In this document: one piece after another, positions 8,411 through 8,548 of the stretch
Position numbering within the stretch: the stretch's first letter is position 1
Layout: the number at the start of each line of letters is the position of its first letter
From: a candidate division SR1 bacterium
Lineage (GTDB): Bacteria; Patescibacteriota; Gracilibacteria; Absconditabacterales; Absconditicoccaceae
DNA: 8,548 bases
Assembly: GCA_002746475.1 (NCBI GenBank)
Contig: PDOX01000053.1
Location: 1 to 8,548, forward strand
Direction: 5' to 3'
Translations under genes and position numbers: made by a program
Notes under the pieces: generated by a model
The model's input: only the letters and a program-made list of their open reading frames with translations
Databases searched by the model: none
What the model was told of the DNA's origin: nothing

Positions 8411-8418
8411 ACCTCCTC
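8411..8418 (-). promoter_or_regulatory. Strong Shine-Dalgarno GAGGAGGT that decides the start of the upstream paralog
   Basis: On the minus strand GAGGAGGT is followed directly by ATG AAG ATG. The first ATG (8408-8410) has zero spacing and the second (8402-8404) has 6 nt, which is the usual distance, so the second is preferred. It is the only near-perfect Shine-Dalgarno in the window; the other genes show none, so this gene may be translated unusually well. The region upstream (8419-8485) is AT-rich with a possible TATAAA at plus 8438-8443 but no matching -35 box. Confidence 0.85.
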
Positions 8419-8485
8419 ATAGATATACTAATAAAATTTTATACTACTGCCTAGTTCTAAGTATACTCCAAAAAAAAATAGATAC

Positions 8486-8527
8486 AAAAAAACTAGCAAT
8501 ATCTGATGATTTACAATTGCTAGTTTT
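8486..8527 (-). terminator. Intrinsic terminator of a leftward gene beyond the right edge
   Basis: On the minus strand AAAACTAGCAAT and ATTGCTAGTTTT form a perfect 12-bp stem with a 15-nt loop. The 3' arm runs straight into seven Ts (plus-strand A run 8486-8492). The T run is on the minus-strand exit side, so it most likely ends transcription of a leftward gene starting right of the window. That would make the membrane-protein pair a separate transcription unit. The plus-strand exit has only four Ts, so weak bidirectional action is possible. Confidence 0.75.
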
Positions 8528-8548
8528 CTAAAAGATGATATTATATTA

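Noticed and set aside
1..8548. CRISPR arrays, tRNA or rRNA genes, insertion sequences
   Set aside because: No regularly spaced direct repeats, no cloverleaf-like sequence and no transposase-like coding or terminal inverted repeats were seen on reading both strands.

Overview
The window is AT-rich bacterial DNA. It reads sensibly only if UGA encodes glycine and UAA is the stop (genetic code 25). That points to the candidate-phyla lineages known for this code, Gracilibacteria or Absconditabacteria (SR1), in the Patescibacteria/CPR. The clearest evidence is in RNase J and the methyltransferase, where in-frame TGA codons fall on glycines conserved in those families. I count about 58 in-frame TGAs by eye. 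All five complete genes end in TAA. Under the standard code every gene here would look like a string of broken fragments.

Left part (1-3917). A class I SAM-dependent O-methyltransferase runs leftward off the window edge. It is divergent, across only 35 bp, from a full-length RNase J (483-2447). RNase J is followed by a strong intrinsic terminator. Next is a two-gene rightward unit: rsmH (16S rRNA m4C1402 methyltransferase, 2618-3526) and, 1 bp later, a 129-residue protein with one membrane segment and a coiled coil. It occupies the position of FtsL/DivIC in division and cell wall clusters.

Right part (3920-8404). Two large leftward genes encode multi-span membrane proteins with signal peptides (855 and 621 residues). 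They share a set of landmarks in the same order and are clearly tandem paralogs. Their architecture resembles the VirB6/TrbL-type channel proteins of type IV secretion-like machinery found in many CPR genomes; this is a family-level inference, not a proven assignment. The upstream paralog carries a large extra extracytoplasmic insertion and six cysteines, all in predicted extracytoplasmic loops. A strong Shine-Dalgarno sequence sets its start. A hairpin terminator at the right edge closes off a gene lying beyond the window.

For a second look: the recoding, its very uneven use (about 4% of glycines in RNase J against about 40% in the membrane pair), tandem UGA-UGA Gly-Gly codons, loss of the last metal-ligand histidine in RNase J, and the paralogous membrane pair with its cysteine-rich insertion.
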